A stretch of DNA of 64,000 nt, taken from NCBI GenBank assembly GCA_035573855.1, contig DATLZU010000006.1, positions 59,078 through 123,077 of the forward strand. Direction: 5' to 3'. Shown in pieces: positions 1 through 8,608 of the stretch. Origin of the DNA: DATLZU01 sp035573855 (lineage in GTDB: Bacteria; Nitrospirota; Nitrospiria; Nitrospirales; Nitrospiraceae). The translations under genes were made by a program, and so were the position numbers. Under the pieces are notes generated by a model. That model saw nothing but the letters and a program-made list of their open reading frames with translations. It was not told where the DNA came from and made no database searches. Position 1 is the stretch's first letter. Each line of letters starts with the position of its first letter.

Positions 1-19
1 AACCGGGGTACCGCGGCGT

Positions 20-442
20 TTACGGCGTGTGGATCGCGTGTTTGCCCGTCGCCAACTCGACGTACTTCATGCGCAGAGCGTAGAGCATCTCGCTCAGCAC
101 CCCCTGCTCCTCCGCAGTCAGGTTGCCCTTTGTTTTGACTTCCAGAACGGATAGGAGATCGATGATCTCTTTGGCTTGCGGAAGGTTGACCGGAATCTTT
201 TGCTGCTGAGGATCCACCTGTTCGCCCATCAGCATAAAGGCGGACGTACCGAGGGAGATGACGAAGGACGAAAACGTGACGGGAACATTCGACCCGGGCG
301 ATTGTCCCGCAGCCGGCGCGGAAGCGCCCGTTGAACGGACTTCCGACGCGGTATCGGCCTGACTGGCGGGCGAGGATTCTTCCGAACTCCCCCTTCCCCG
401 GCGATCTCGGATGACAAAGCCTCTCTCCTCCGCTCCGCTCAT
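20..442 (-). CDS. DUF1844 family protein
   Basis: A 140-residue cytosolic protein with a C-terminal DUF1844 domain, a family of unknown function. The signature is visible as a hydrophobic stretch SSFVISLGTSAFMLMGE, then NLPQAKEIIDLLSVLE, then TKGNLTAEEQ and a terminal LYALRMKYVEL. The first ~50 residues are polar and of low complexity (Ser, Ala, Pro). I start at the internal Met of MSGAEERGF; the open frame runs 40 codons further upstream, but that extension overlaps the mazG promoter region and looks non-coding. It is divergent from mazG, with ~155 bp between the starts. Family membership is secure; role unknown. Confidence 0.85.
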   Translation of the reverse strand: MSGAEERGFVIRDRRGRGSSEESSPASQADTASEVRSTGASAPAAGQSPGSNVPVTFSSFVISLGTSAFMLMGEQVDPQQQKIPVNLPQAKEIIDLLSVLEVKTKGNLTAEEQGVLSEMLYALRMKYVELATGKHAIHTP

Positions 443-523
443 CGTCGCCACCGTCATCCAGGCAGAGAAAGCGAGACGTAAGCTATCACACGTTGAATTG
501 GGGGCGCAAGCCGCGGACGGGCA

Positions 524-551
524 TTGAAGCGGCAGCGGAAGTCGGTATAAT
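524..551 (+). promoter_or_regulatory. sigma70-type promoter of mazG
   Basis: TTGAAG at 524-529 and a perfect TATAAT at 546-551, separated by 16 bp. Transcription would start near 558, so translation most likely begins at the ATG at 598 and not at upstream in-frame ATGs (493, 550). Confidence 0.6.
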
Positions 552-597
552 GGGGTCCGCATTGCCGCGCTTCCGCTGGCGGATCAGGATCCCTCGC

Positions 598-1479
598 ATG
601 TCGTACAGTTTCAGCAAGCTCGTGGAATTGATGGCCGCGCTCCGGGCGCCGGACGGCTGTCCCTGGGACCGCAAGCAAACGCATGAGTCGTTGAAGCCCT
701 ATCTCCTGGAAGAAGCGTACGAGGTCCTGGAAACCATCGATCGGCAGGACACGGTCAAGCTCAAAGAGGAGTTGGGTGACCTGTTGCTGCAGGTTCTGTT
801 TCACGCCCAAATCGCGGCGGAAGCCGGCGCCTTCACGATCGAGGAGGTCATGCGGACGCTGGCCGACAAGCTCGTCCGCCGCCATCCGCATGTCTTTGCC
901 CAAAACCATCAGGGCGAATCAGCGGTCGACGTCGATCAGGTGTTGAGCCGCTGGGAAGACATCAAGCGGGCCGAGCGCGAACAATCCGGAGAGGCGCGCT
1001 CCGTCCTCGACGGCGTACCCATCACCTTGCCAGCTCTGCTGCGGGCGTACCAGGTCCAGGCTAGAACATCGCGTCTCGGCTTCGATTGGCCGCACACCGC
1101 GCGGGGGATCGAGCAGGTGCTCGATAAGATCGAAGAAGAAATCCGTGAACTGCGGGCCGAGCTGGCTTCTCCGCCCTCCGGCGACGCTTCGTCCTCGCCC
1201 GAGGGTGCCGGGTCAGCACCGTCTGAGGCCGTGGCGATGGAGTTCGGGGACATCCTGTTCGCGCTGGTGAACCTGGCCCGCCTGCTTAACGTCAATCCGG
1301 AAGACGCGCTGCGGCGAGCCACGAACCGGTTTTCGGAGAGATTTCGGCACATCGAGGCGGAGGCGATACGCCGGGGCCGGCCGCTCGGTGACCTGTCACT
1401 CGCCGAAATGGACGCGCTGTGGGAAGAAGCCAAACATCACGAAGCGAAGGCGGCCGTCCGACCGGATGCCGAATCGTGA
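598..1479 (+). CDS. mazG: nucleoside triphosphate pyrophosphohydrolase MazG
   Basis: Hydrolyses (d)NTPs to NMP and pyrophosphate, cleaning the nucleotide pool. The 293-residue product shows two MazG helical domains. The N-terminal one begins CPWDRKQTHESLKPYLLEE and carries the metal-binding acidic pattern EEAYEV...EELGDLLLQ. The C-terminal one has KIEEEIREL...MEFGDILFALVNLARL. A Ser/Pro/Gly-rich linker of about 25 residues (around residues 185-210) interrupts the second domain and looks like a tolerated loop. The start at 598 has AGGAT upstream and fits the promoter at 524-551. Confidence 0.95.
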   Translation: MSYSFSKLVELMAALRAPDGCPWDRKQTHESLKPYLLEEAYEVLETIDRQDTVKLKEELGDLLLQVLFHAQIAAEAGAFTIEEVMRTLADKLVRRHPHVFAQNHQGESAVDVDQVLSRWEDIKRAEREQSGEARSVLDGVPITLPALLRAYQVQARTSRLGFDWPHTARGIEQVLDKIEEEIRELRAELASPPSGDASSSPEGAGSAPSEAVAMEFGDILFALVNLARLLNVNPEDALRRATNRFSERFRHIEAEAIRRGRPLGDLSLAEMDALWEEAKHHEAKAAVRPDAES

Positions 1480-1505
1480 CGCCGCATCAGAATGCACAGT
1501 GACCT

Positions 1506-2123
1506 ATGGAGCGCGAGGAGAACTCCTACCAGGAAGGAAAACGTGCCGGCGTGCACCCACTCATCGTCGTCTTCGGCGTGATCTTCGGATTGTGGATGTT
1601 CATCGCCCTCATTGTCCCGAGTTCCAAGCACAAACAGGCCGCGAACCCCGAACCGGTGCCCACCGCGATTCCCGACGACGCCGACGCTGCGCCGGTCATC
1701 TTCAAAGTTCACGCCACGATTCCGGACGTGAACGCTATCAGCATCGTGGTTCCCGCGCAGGCAACCACCAGCCAGATCGTCGGCTTGTTGAAGCGGTTCC
1801 GCGATGCACGGCTCTCCAACACCCTGTCGAACCTGTTGCCGCCGACAACGCCCGGCCACCAACTCGGCGATCACGCCGTGGCGGACATTTACATCTTTTC
1901 CGACCCGAAATACGCTCAGCCCGACGCGGTGCGCGTGCTCGCCCGAGGCGCCCATGCCCCCGGCGAGCTGTACCCGCGGGCGATCCCGTTCGAAGACGCG
2001 ATGGAGCAGGTCCGCGGCCACTATCGCATCAATCTGCACGACACGGGGCAGCCCGACATCGCCTCGCTCGGCTTTGCCGATGAGTCGGGAGTCCATTCCA
2101 AGCACTACCGCCGCATCTTCTGA
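1506..2123 (+). CDS. membrane-anchored hypothetical protein
   Basis: A 205-residue protein starting 26 bp after mazG and probably cotranscribed with it. Residues ~17-38 (HPLIVVFGVIFGLWMFIAL) form one transmembrane segment following a short charged N-terminus; a Pro/Ala linker and a soluble domain of ~150 residues follow, predicted to lie outside the cytoplasm. The soluble part begins with a beta-rich pattern (VIFKVHATIPDVNAISIVVP) and contains YIFSDPKYA. I do not recognise the family and suggest no function. Confidence 0.75.
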   Translation: MEREENSYQEGKRAGVHPLIVVFGVIFGLWMFIALIVPSSKHKQAANPEPVPTAIPDDADAAPVIFKVHATIPDVNAISIVVPAQATTSQIVGLLKRFRDARLSNTLSNLLPPTTPGHQLGDHAVADIYIFSDPKYAQPDAVRVLARGAHAPGELYPRAIPFEDAMEQVRGHYRINLHDTGQPDIASLGFADESGVHSKHYRRIF

Positions 2124-2422
2124 TCCCTGAGCGCAGGCCCGCTCCCAGCGGAAAATCCAGCCTCTAACGCGCATTCTATCCCCAGCATGTTTTGTCGTTT
2201 CTCGCTAACCTAGTGAATTCCCTAGCTGAAAGATTTGAGCCACAAGATCTTGTAGGCCGAGCGTCAATTAGCCCAATGCCTAAAAGTTGAGCAGGATGCT
2301 CGCGGGCTCGCCGTTGCTGCGGATCATCGCGCGGAAACTTGGTTGTCCACATGGTTGTCCACAGATTCTGTGGGTTGATCCTCGATGCGGGAGTCGCCTC
2401 TTCCGAAGCGCGAATTTCGTTG
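2124..2422. other. gene-free convergent gap with palindromes and DnaA-box-like repeats
   Basis: No convincing gene here; a 98-codon leftward open frame across it has no recognisable domain. It holds a perfect 12-bp palindrome ACAAGATCTTGT (2242-2253), two TTGTCCACA motifs in direct repeat (2343-2351 and 2355-2363, 12-bp period), and a perfect 7+1+7 palindrome CCACAGATTCTGTGG (2359-2373) overlapping the second motif. Confidence 0.5.
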
Positions 2423-2830
2423 TTACAGACGGACCCGCTGCCGGATTTCCGCTCTGAGCGCCCCCTGCTCATCGTTCAGCCAGGTCTCCAGCCGCGGAAA
2501 CAGATGGCTCAGCGGACCGGTGAAGGGGCCGATCAATACGTCCTGGCGCTCCGACAACATGCCTTCCTGATCGGCGATCCGCAATTTCTGATCGGCGATG
2601 CGGCGGGTGAGCACCTGATTGAGCAGCAGTTGTTGTCCGGGACTGCCCGTGACCTGCCCCAGCAATTTGCCCTTCACATAGTCCAGTTCATCGGTGATCG
2701 AGATCTTCACCCGGACGCCGAACGGGGTGGCCCAGGTCGGGCGCTGGATCGCATAGTCATAAGAAAAGACCGGTTCGCGAGGTTCCCGGTAGGGACCGCT
2801 CACATTCAGGATGGTCAGCGTGTTATCCAT
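2423..2830 (-). CDS. hypothetical protein, last gene of the heme operon
   Basis: A 135-residue protein starting 12 bp after the hemG stop on the same strand, so probably part of the heme operon transcript. No signal peptide or membrane segment. The middle contains a short internal duplication RIADQKL/RIADQEG, mirrored in the DNA. The rest is mixed alpha/beta with an aromatic, proline-rich N-terminus (YREPREPVFSYDYAIQRP). I do not recognise a family. An overlapping open frame on the other strand looks like a shadow. Position suggests, but does not prove, a link to tetrapyrrole synthesis. Confidence 0.6.
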   Translation of the reverse strand: MDNTLTILNVSGPYREPREPVFSYDYAIQRPTWATPFGVRVKISITDELDYVKGKLLGQVTGSPGQQLLLNQVLTRRIADQKLRIADQEGMLSERQDVLIGPFTGPLSHLFPRLETWLNDEQGALRAEIRQRVRL

Positions 2831-2842
2831 GGAGAGACCGCG

Positions 2843-4309
2843 CTATACCAATAATCCGGATTCGCCTCCGGTCAAGTAACGGACGGCCGTCTCCGCGACG
2901 GTGAACCCATCTTTGATGCAATCCGGAATGCCGACCCCCCGATAAGCGGCTCCGGTCAGGAACAAGCCGGGAAATCGACTCAGCGCCATCTCGATGTCCT
3001 TCAATCGATCAAGATGCCCCAACGTATACTGGGGCATGGCGCGGTTCCAGCGATGCACCTCGACATAACGCGGCGGTGCCGCAAGGCCAGTGACGGCCAA
3101 CAGTTCCTCGCACGCCGTCCGCACGATCGTTTCGTCGTCCGCCTGCATGATCGCTTCTCGTCCGACGCCGCCGAGATAGCACCTGACGAGCAGCGTGTCC
3201 GGCGGCGCGCGATGAGCCCACTTCAGGGACGTCCACGTCGCGGCGATCAGGTTGCGTCCTTCGACGCGCGGCACGACGAACCCGAACCCTTTCGCGCAAC
3301 CTTTGGACTGGCCGGCGTCGTAGGCCAAGGAGACCGTCGCTGTGGAGGCGTAGGGGATCCTCTCCAATAGTCCCGCCGCCGACGGACTGAGCGGCCTGAC
3401 CAATTCGGCCGACGCATAGGCGGGCGTGGCCAAGACCACGACGTCGGCCGTCAGCACGGTTCCGTCGTCGAACAGCACGTCATACACCCACTTGCCGACT
3501 TCCCGGGAGCGGACCCGCAGCGCAACCGCCCGGGCGCCGACCCGGAGGCTCACCCCATCCTTCTGCAAGCGGTTCGACAGCGCCGTGACCAGATCGCCCA
3601 ATCCGTTCCGCAGCGCGACAAACATCGTGCGGCGATGCTTCGGCTCCGGCGATCCCATCTGAACGGTCTTGCGGGCGGCCAGCATCCCGCGAATGAGACT
3701 CCCGTATTGTTGTTCCAGTTCGGGAAACCGCGGGAACGTGGCGCGGACGCTCATCTGCTCCGCATCGCCCGCATAAATGCCGGCCGTGAGCGGTTCAAAC
3801 ACCCGCTCGAACGCTTCACGCCCAAAACGGCGGCGGAAGAAATCCGCCAGAGATTCGTCACCCGCGGCGCGGCGGGGCGGCAGCACCACATCCAGCGCCA
3901 TCCGCGCAAGCCCCTTCCAGCTCAGCAACCCGCTTCTGACGAACGATCCGATCTGGCCGGGGGCGATCACGACCAAGCCCTCGGGCAGCTCGCGCAGACG
4001 TCCCCGCGAATACACGCAAGCCTTCGCGCCGGTCTCGTTCATGTTGATGAGCTGATCGGCCAATCCGAGTTTTTCGCATACCCGGACGCCCCATGGCTTG
4101 TGGGAGAGGAAGGAATCGGGGCCCGCCTCGATCACGAGGTCGTTCGCACGACTCGTCCGGATTTTGCCGCCCAAAATCCGGTCCGCATCGGCGACGGTGC
4201 AGACGAGCGACAGGCCAGACGCCCTCGTCTGTTCCTGAAGGGCGAAGGCCGTCGCAAGTCCTGCGATCCCTCCGCCAACTACAACGACTGTTCGGGGCGT
4301 TCCGGTCAC
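2843..4309 (-). CDS. hemG: protoporphyrinogen/coproporphyrinogen oxidase, FAD type
   Basis: Oxidises protoporphyrinogen IX (or coproporphyrinogen III, in coproporphyrin-dependent branches) to the porphyrin, a late step of heme synthesis. The 488-residue length is normal for the FAD-dependent HemY-type enzyme. The N-terminus has the Rossmann dinucleotide motif VVVVGGGIAGLATAFAL and then a typical GGKIRTSR segment. The C-terminus has the FAD-contacting LFLTGAAYRGVGIPDCIKDG. It begins 10 bp after hemH in the order hemE-hemH-hemG. Which substrate is used cannot be read from this sequence alone. PPOX of this kind is also named HemY. Confidence 0.95.
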   Translation of the reverse strand: MTGTPRTVVVVGGGIAGLATAFALQEQTRASGLSLVCTVADADRILGGKIRTSRANDLVIEAGPDSFLSHKPWGVRVCEKLGLADQLINMNETGAKACVYSRGRLRELPEGLVVIAPGQIGSFVRSGLLSWKGLARMALDVVLPPRRAAGDESLADFFRRRFGREAFERVFEPLTAGIYAGDAEQMSVRATFPRFPELEQQYGSLIRGMLAARKTVQMGSPEPKHRRTMFVALRNGLGDLVTALSNRLQKDGVSLRVGARAVALRVRSREVGKWVYDVLFDDGTVLTADVVVLATPAYASAELVRPLSPSAAGLLERIPYASTATVSLAYDAGQSKGCAKGFGFVVPRVEGRNLIAATWTSLKWAHRAPPDTLLVRCYLGGVGREAIMQADDETIVRTACEELLAVTGLAAPPRYVEVHRWNRAMPQYTLGHLDRLKDIEMALSRFPGLFLTGAAYRGVGIPDCIKDGFTVAETAVRYLTGGESGLLV

Positions 4310-4319
4310 GGAGGCCGCA

Positions 4320-5264
4320 TCAACGGACCGGCGCAGCTTCGTGCGCCCGGACCACAGAGGCGAGGGTCTCGATCAACGCCGCGGATGCGTTCAGCATCGG
4401 AATGCGTTCCAAGTGCACGCCTTTGGCCTGCGCGGATCGTTTGAGTTCGATATCGATGTCGTAGAGCACTTCAAGATGATCCGAGACGAACCCGATCGGA
4501 GCGACGAGGACATGCTTGTGGCCCTCGCGATGCAACTCATCCAGCATGATTCCGACGTCCGGCCCCAGCCATTTTTCATCTGATCGCCCCCGACTCTGGA
4601 ACGCCAAGCGCGCGGTCACCGGCCGGACCCGTTCGCAGACCGCCTCCATCGTGCCCCTCACTTCGTGGGGGTAGGGATCCTTCATCTCCACAATCCGCTC
4701 CGGCAGGCTGTGTGCCGTGAACAGGATCGGCACTTGAGCGCGCACGTCGGAAGGAAATTGCTGGAGGCCAAGCTGAATATTGTCGGCGATGGCTTGGATG
4801 AGCCTGGGATGTCGATGCCAGCTTTCGACATAACTGACCGGACACACGCTGCGGAGTGCCCGCCGCGCCTCTTCGACCTTGCCGATATAGGCTCCGATGC
4901 TCATCGAAGAGTACTGCGGCGCCATGCACAACCCGATCACCTGCTCCGGTCTCTCACCCATCAACTCCTCGTATGCCTCCCTGATGGAGGGACGCCAGTG
5001 CCGCAGACCGACGGCGACGCGGTACCGCTCGCCGCCGGGGCCGTTCAGCTTCTGCTCCAACTTGCGCGCGACCTCGCGCGTGATCTCCAGGACCGGCGAC
5101 TTTCCGCCGGTAAGCCGGTAGCGCTCCTTGATCTCTTCCACCAGATCCAGCGGTGCGGGCCGACCGCCGCGCACATCGCGGAGATAGGGCTCCACGTTCT
5201 CCACGTTGTCCGGTCCCCCCATGGCCATGAGCAGCACGGCGATGGGCCTCTGCGGTCCAGACAT
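4320..5264 (-). CDS. hemH: ferrochelatase
   Basis: Inserts Fe2+ into the porphyrin in the cytosol. The 314-residue product starts MSGPQRPIAVLLMAMGGPDN, and an ATG at 5264 is preceded by GGAGAG; the open frame extends upstream 15 codons but without support. Family marks: GGPDNVENVEPYL, LTGGKSPV, the active-site histidine region ILFTAHSLPERIV, and the C-terminal APIGFVSDHLEVLYDIDIE with conserved Asp and Glu. No [2Fe-2S] cluster cysteine set is seen at the C-terminus. Second gene of the leftward hemE-hemH-hemG run; the ~108-bp gap to hemE contains word-like repeats. Confidence 0.96.
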   Translation of the reverse strand: MSGPQRPIAVLLMAMGGPDNVENVEPYLRDVRGGRPAPLDLVEEIKERYRLTGGKSPVLEITREVARKLEQKLNGPGGERYRVAVGLRHWRPSIREAYEELMGERPEQVIGLCMAPQYSSMSIGAYIGKVEEARRALRSVCPVSYVESWHRHPRLIQAIADNIQLGLQQFPSDVRAQVPILFTAHSLPERIVEMKDPYPHEVRGTMEAVCERVRPVTARLAFQSRGRSDEKWLGPDVGIMLDELHREGHKHVLVAPIGFVSDHLEVLYDIDIELKRSAQAKGVHLERIPMLNASAALIETLASVVRAHEAAPVR

Positions 5265-5309
5265 ACTTCTCTCCTGCACGAGTAACGAACAGCACCAGAG
5301 GCTCGGCAA

Positions 5310-5372
5310 TCAACCTCTTTTTCCGTTCGCTACTCGCTGTTCGCTATGAGCTATTCGCCCTTCGCTTCAAAT
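5310..5372. repeat. word-like degenerate repeat between hemE and hemH
   Basis: The gap is built of variants of one word: GTTCGCTACTCGC, TGTTCGCTATGAGC, TATTCGCCCTTCGC. CTGTTCGCTAT (5337-5347) recurs at 55459-55469, also in a gap. Such an 11-mer match alone is not significant; the internal periodicity is the main evidence. Confidence 0.5.
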
Positions 5373-6398
5373 TCATCGCTGGCTGAGCTTGTGCACCATC
5401 TCGATCGTCGCTTCCACCGATTCTATCGGCGTGTTAGGCAGAATCCCATGGCCAAGATTGAAGATATGTCCCGGCCGTCCATCGGCACGCCGTAAAATGT
5501 CCTCCACCCGCCGCTCAATCTCGTGCAGCGGCGCGAACAACGCGACGGGGTCCAGATTGCCCTGTACCGCCACGTCATATCCGACCATCGCCCAGGCCTC
5601 ATCCAGATGGACGCGCCAATCGACGCCGATGACGTCGCTGCCCGCTTCCCGCATCAGACGCAGGAGCGACGCGGTGCCGGTGCCGAAGTGGATCATCGGC
5701 ACGCCTTCGCGCTTGAGCCCGTCGAAGATCAGTTGCACATGCGGGAGGACGTACTCGGCGTAATCGCCGGGCGACAGACAGCCGACCCAACTGTCAAACA
5801 GTTGCACGGCCTGCGCGCCGGCGCGGATCTGGCGTCGAAGGTAACCGGTCACCACGCGCGCCAGCTTGTCCATCAACCGGTGCCACGCCTCCGGCTCTCG
5901 ATACATCAACTGCTTGGTCAACACGTAATTTCTCGACCCCCCACCTTCGACGGCATAGCTGGCCAACGTAAACGGAGCGCCAGCGAACCCGATCAACGGC
6001 ACCCGGCCGTTCAGCGCGCGGCGTGCGTGGCGGATCGCCTCGGCGACGTACTCCAATTCGTCCCCGTCCACCATCCGCAGCCGTTCCACGTCCGCCCGGT
6101 CTCTGACCGGATTGCGAATGACCGGCCCCTCTCCCTCCGCAAATTCCAACTGAATGCCCATGGCCTCCAGCGGTAGCAGGATGTCGGCGAAAATGATGGC
6201 GGCGTCCAGCGGGAACCGCTCGATCGGCTGCAGCGTCACCTCGGCGGCCAGCTCCGGCGTCTTGCACACGTCGAGGATTGAGTATTTAGCCCGCACCTTT
6301 TGATATTCGGACATGTAGCGGCCAGCCTGGCGCATGAACCAGACAGGCGTACAATCGACCGGCTGCCGACGGCAGGCCTTGAGGAAACGATCGTTCAT
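5373..6398 (-). CDS. hemE: uroporphyrinogen decarboxylase
   Basis: Decarboxylates the four acetate side chains of uroporphyrinogen III to give coproporphyrinogen III. The 341-residue length is standard. The N-terminal active-site signature CTPVWFMRQAGRYMSEYQ is complete. The catalytic Asp region IIFADILLPLEAMG and the second signature GFAGAPFTLASYAVEGGGS are present, as are FDSWVGCLSP and the C-terminal FNLGHGILPNTP. First gene of the heme run; hemH and hemG follow on the same strand. Confidence 0.97.
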   Translation of the reverse strand: MNDRFLKACRRQPVDCTPVWFMRQAGRYMSEYQKVRAKYSILDVCKTPELAAEVTLQPIERFPLDAAIIFADILLPLEAMGIQLEFAEGEGPVIRNPVRDRADVERLRMVDGDELEYVAEAIRHARRALNGRVPLIGFAGAPFTLASYAVEGGGSRNYVLTKQLMYREPEAWHRLMDKLARVVTGYLRRQIRAGAQAVQLFDSWVGCLSPGDYAEYVLPHVQLIFDGLKREGVPMIHFGTGTASLLRLMREAGSDVIGVDWRVHLDEAWAMVGYDVAVQGNLDPVALFAPLHEIERRVEDILRRADGRPGHIFNLGHGILPNTPIESVEATIEMVHKLSQR

Positions 6399-6443
6399 GG
6401 GATCGGCATTCTAGAGGGCAACGCGAAAGGGTGTCAAACGCGG

Positions 6444-6911
6444 CTATATCCATTCGGAGTCGTCGCGATCGCTGGTCGAACGAACCTGATCGCGCAAGTG
6501 CTCACGGATGGAGCGGCTGTCGGCGTCGAGCTCGACGGCTTCCCGATCGCTCAGCACCCACGCATCTTCCGGAGCCAGTTCGATGCGGTAATGGTTTTTC
6601 CGGAGCGAAAACCATTCGATGTAGGGATGGGGTGTGAGCAGCGGATGGGGATCGAACGAAATCAGACTCACTTCGCCGACCTGGGGCACTTCAAAGTCCG
6701 CCAACACCTGCGCGGCCAACTCCTCATCCGCGAATCGACCGTTCCGGAAACGGATGGCCTTGCCATAAATCTCGCCTTTGAAGTTCCCAACCAAATAGAA
6801 TGGAACCGCTCCCACCGCGGCAAACGTGATCCGTCCGACCACACACCCTGCCACCCGGTTATCCAGATACCCCTCTCGGACCCAGCGACCGTTGCCGAAT
6901 TTCTGCGCCAT
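6444..6911 (-). CDS. hypothetical protein
   Basis: A 155-residue soluble protein upstream of hemE on the same strand, 45 bp before it, so possibly in the same transcript. The N-terminal half contains VAGCVVGRITFAAVGAVPFYLVGNFKG, which could pack in a beta-sheet or membrane surface but is not a clear transmembrane helix. The C-terminal half is acidic and helical (DAWVLSDREAVELDADS). No signal peptide. I do not recognise the family. The opposite-strand frame here has no plausible protein character. Confidence 0.65.
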   Translation of the reverse strand: MAQKFGNGRWVREGYLDNRVAGCVVGRITFAAVGAVPFYLVGNFKGEIYGKAIRFRNGRFADEELAAQVLADFEVPQVGEVSLISFDPHPLLTPHPYIEWFSLRKNHYRIELAPEDAWVLSDREAVELDADSRSIREHLRDQVRSTSDRDDSEWI

Positions 6912-6941
6912 CGCAATCCGCTTATCTCACCTTACCCTGCC

Positions 6942-7817
6942 TCACCCCTCGCGAATGGCTGACACCCCCGGAGGTTCATTCACCTTGGCTACCTTTGGAT
7001 CCATGCTGCCGAGCAGGACCGCTCCCAGGATCATCCCGCTCCCAAGCCAGCCTGCAGCATCCAGGTGCTCGTCCAAGAAATGCCAGGCCAACCATGAGGC
7101 ATAGACAGGTTCCAGAGCGAACAACAGCGCCACCTGTTGAGCCGGCAGAAACCGTTGCGCCCAGATTTGCACCGCAAAGGCGCCCGTCGCAAGCAGGCCT
7201 GTCACCAGCAACCCCACCAGCAACACCCTGCTCGGCGTCAGAACAGAAAGCGTCGGCGCCTCCCATAGCATCGCGGGCAACATCGCCACTGTGACAAACA
7301 GCAATTGCCACATGAAGAACGAGGCCGAATCGCCGACCCGCGTAAACCGCTCCACGCAAGCGATGTGCGCCGCAAAGGCGGCGGCGCAGCCTACTGTCAG
7401 AACGTCGCCCTGATTGGCAGTGAGGGTCGGTCGGACGAGAAACCAAAGGCCGATCGTCGCCCAGGCGGCCGAAAGCCACACGCGCCACCCGCGCCGGCGC
7501 AGAAAGAGCGGAACAAAGACCACATAGAGCGCGGTGATGAAGGCGGAATTAGAAGCCGTCGTGTAGCGCAGGCCGATGGTTTGAAGGAGACAGCCCAGAA
7601 ACAACCATACGGCGGCGATCACGCTGATGTGCAGCATGTCCCGGTCGAACCGGAGCCGTCTGCCGAGCAACGCAAACAGACCGACAACCGCCAGCGTCCC
7701 CAGTAGGAAGCGGAGGAACAGAAAGGAGAGGGGTGGAACTTGATCGAGAACGGCCTTGGTCGCCGGAAAAGTCGCCCCCCAGATCATGGTGCTCAGCAGG
7801 AGGGCGAGTCTGGGCAT
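6942..7817 (-). CDS. EamA/DMT-family transporter
   Basis: A 291-residue inner-membrane protein with about ten transmembrane helices arranged as two EamA repeats (drug/metabolite transporter superfamily). Characteristic features are the N-terminal TMIWGATFPATKAVLDQVPP, the end of repeat one GLRYTTASNSAFITALYVV, and the repeat-two motif LLFALEPVYASWLAWHFLDE. These proteins export or import small metabolites; the substrate cannot be told from sequence. It ends 30 bp before the next leftward gene. Confidence 0.9.
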   Translation of the reverse strand: MPRLALLLSTMIWGATFPATKAVLDQVPPLSFLFLRFLLGTLAVVGLFALLGRRLRFDRDMLHISVIAAVWLFLGCLLQTIGLRYTTASNSAFITALYVVFVPLFLRRRGWRVWLSAAWATIGLWFLVRPTLTANQGDVLTVGCAAAFAAHIACVERFTRVGDSASFFMWQLLFVTVAMLPAMLWEAPTLSVLTPSRVLLVGLLVTGLLATGAFAVQIWAQRFLPAQQVALLFALEPVYASWLAWHFLDEHLDAAGWLGSGMILGAVLLGSMDPKVAKVNEPPGVSAIREG

Positions 7818-7831
7818 ACGACGTGAAAGCG

Positions 7832-7911
7832 AGTGCTGAGTTCTAAGCTTTAGAGTTCTGCGTGTTCAATTCCGAGTTTGACCACTCAGAATTCAGAACC
7901 CAACACTACAA
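7832..7911. repeat. imperfect inverted, word-like repeat
   Basis: AGTGCTGAGTTCT near the left end and AGAACCCAACACT at the right end are inverted copies with two mismatches. Between them are GAGTTCTGCG, AATTCCGAG and CAGAATTCAGAA (7887-7898). The last 12-mer recurs inverted at 63521-63532. It lies in the gap between two leftward genes and could fold as a transcript-end hairpin. Confidence 0.45.
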
Positions 7912-7913
7912 GC

Positions 7914-8117
7914 CTACGGCTTGCACAGCGGGCACTTCCGCTGTTCAGTCGTTCCCGCCTGCTCCATCGCCTGGAGCGCCCGCTGCTTATCGGGATAGTC
8001 GAACCATCCACCTTCCCAGAAATCGCTGCTGGTCACATTCGACGGCACTTCCGAACAGCGTTCACGATGCAACGTAGCCCGATCGATACCGCGCGCGATA
8101 TGAACCCAGTAGATCAT
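7914..8117 (-). CDS. small hypothetical protein with C-terminal CxxC
   Basis: A 67-residue protein; the start at 8117 (MIYWVHIARGIDRATLHRER) has GGAG 9 nt upstream. The C-terminus REQ-like segment ends in KCPLCKP, a CxxC pair that with an upstream Cys and His residues could bind a metal. The centre is aromatic and acidic (SDFWEGGWFDYPDKQ). Family not recognised. Confidence 0.6.
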   Translation of the reverse strand: MIYWVHIARGIDRATLHRERCSEVPSNVTSSDFWEGGWFDYPDKQRALQAMEQAGTTEQRKCPLCKP

Positions 8118-8271
8118 GGTACCGAACTCCCTCATTCAAGCCGCCCACCCACGTCGCCCTGCACGGGCTTGACCGGCGGAACAACGCGATTTCCACGGTC
8201 ACCACGCGAAAGGCCAACGTTCGTCGACTTAGGCTTCGAGGGAACGGGAAGACGTGCACAAAAGGGAGGAG

Positions 8272-8448
8272 TTACGGCAGAAGTTGCCACTCATCCTTTT
8301 CGATAAACACCTTGGCTCCGGATTCCAGTTTTTTCAAATCTTCTTTGTCGAAGATACGCATATAGCGCTCGATGCGGTCTGGGTCGTCGATGCGCTCTTC
8401 CTGCATCAGCCCACTCGACATCTTGTACTTACGAATCAACACCGGCAT
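8272..8448 (-). CDS. small hypothetical protein
   Basis: A 58-residue protein starting MPVLIRKYKMSSGLMQEE, with an ideal GGAGG before the ATG at 8448. It is charged and helical (RIERYMRIFDKEDLKK) and ends VFIEKDEWQLLP. No signal peptide or cysteine. The longer open frame upstream of this Met runs into the divergent fmdB gene and is not credible. It is divergent from the zinc ribbon gene at 8609. Function unknown. Confidence 0.65.
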   Translation of the reverse strand: MPVLIRKYKMSSGLMQEERIDDPDRIERYMRIFDKEDLKKLESGAKVFIEKDEWQLLP

Positions 8449-8471
8449 GCACGCCTCCCTCCCTTCTCTCC

Positions 8472-8498
8472 TTGCAGCCCCTTGAACTGTGTTACAAT
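8472..8498 (+). promoter_or_regulatory. possible promoter of the zinc ribbon gene
   Basis: TTGCAG (8472-8477) and TACAAT (8493-8498) with a short 15-bp spacer, about 110 bp before the ATG at 8609. Weak spacing lowers confidence. Confidence 0.3.
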
Positions 8499-8608
8499 AG
8501 TGCAAACTTGAGCGGCCGGTCAAGTCCCGGAGGCTGATGTACGACTTCGCGGCAAGCGATTCTGTCCGGCGCTCCGAATGATCGCCCGCGTTCACCGGGA
8601 GTATCCCC

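Noticed and set aside
1140..1240. A repeat-type insertion in mazG comparable to those in lhr
   Set aside because: The Ser/Pro-rich linker has no tandem or inverted DNA repeats and lies where MazG proteins vary in length.
2343..2363. A replication origin at the TTGTCCACA repeats
   Set aside because: Only two imperfect boxes, no dnaA, dnaN or AT-rich unwinding region nearby.
2339..2854. A plus-strand frame opposite the last gene of the heme operon
   Set aside because: No start signal or domain, and it begins in the palindrome region; the minus-strand gene fits the operon.
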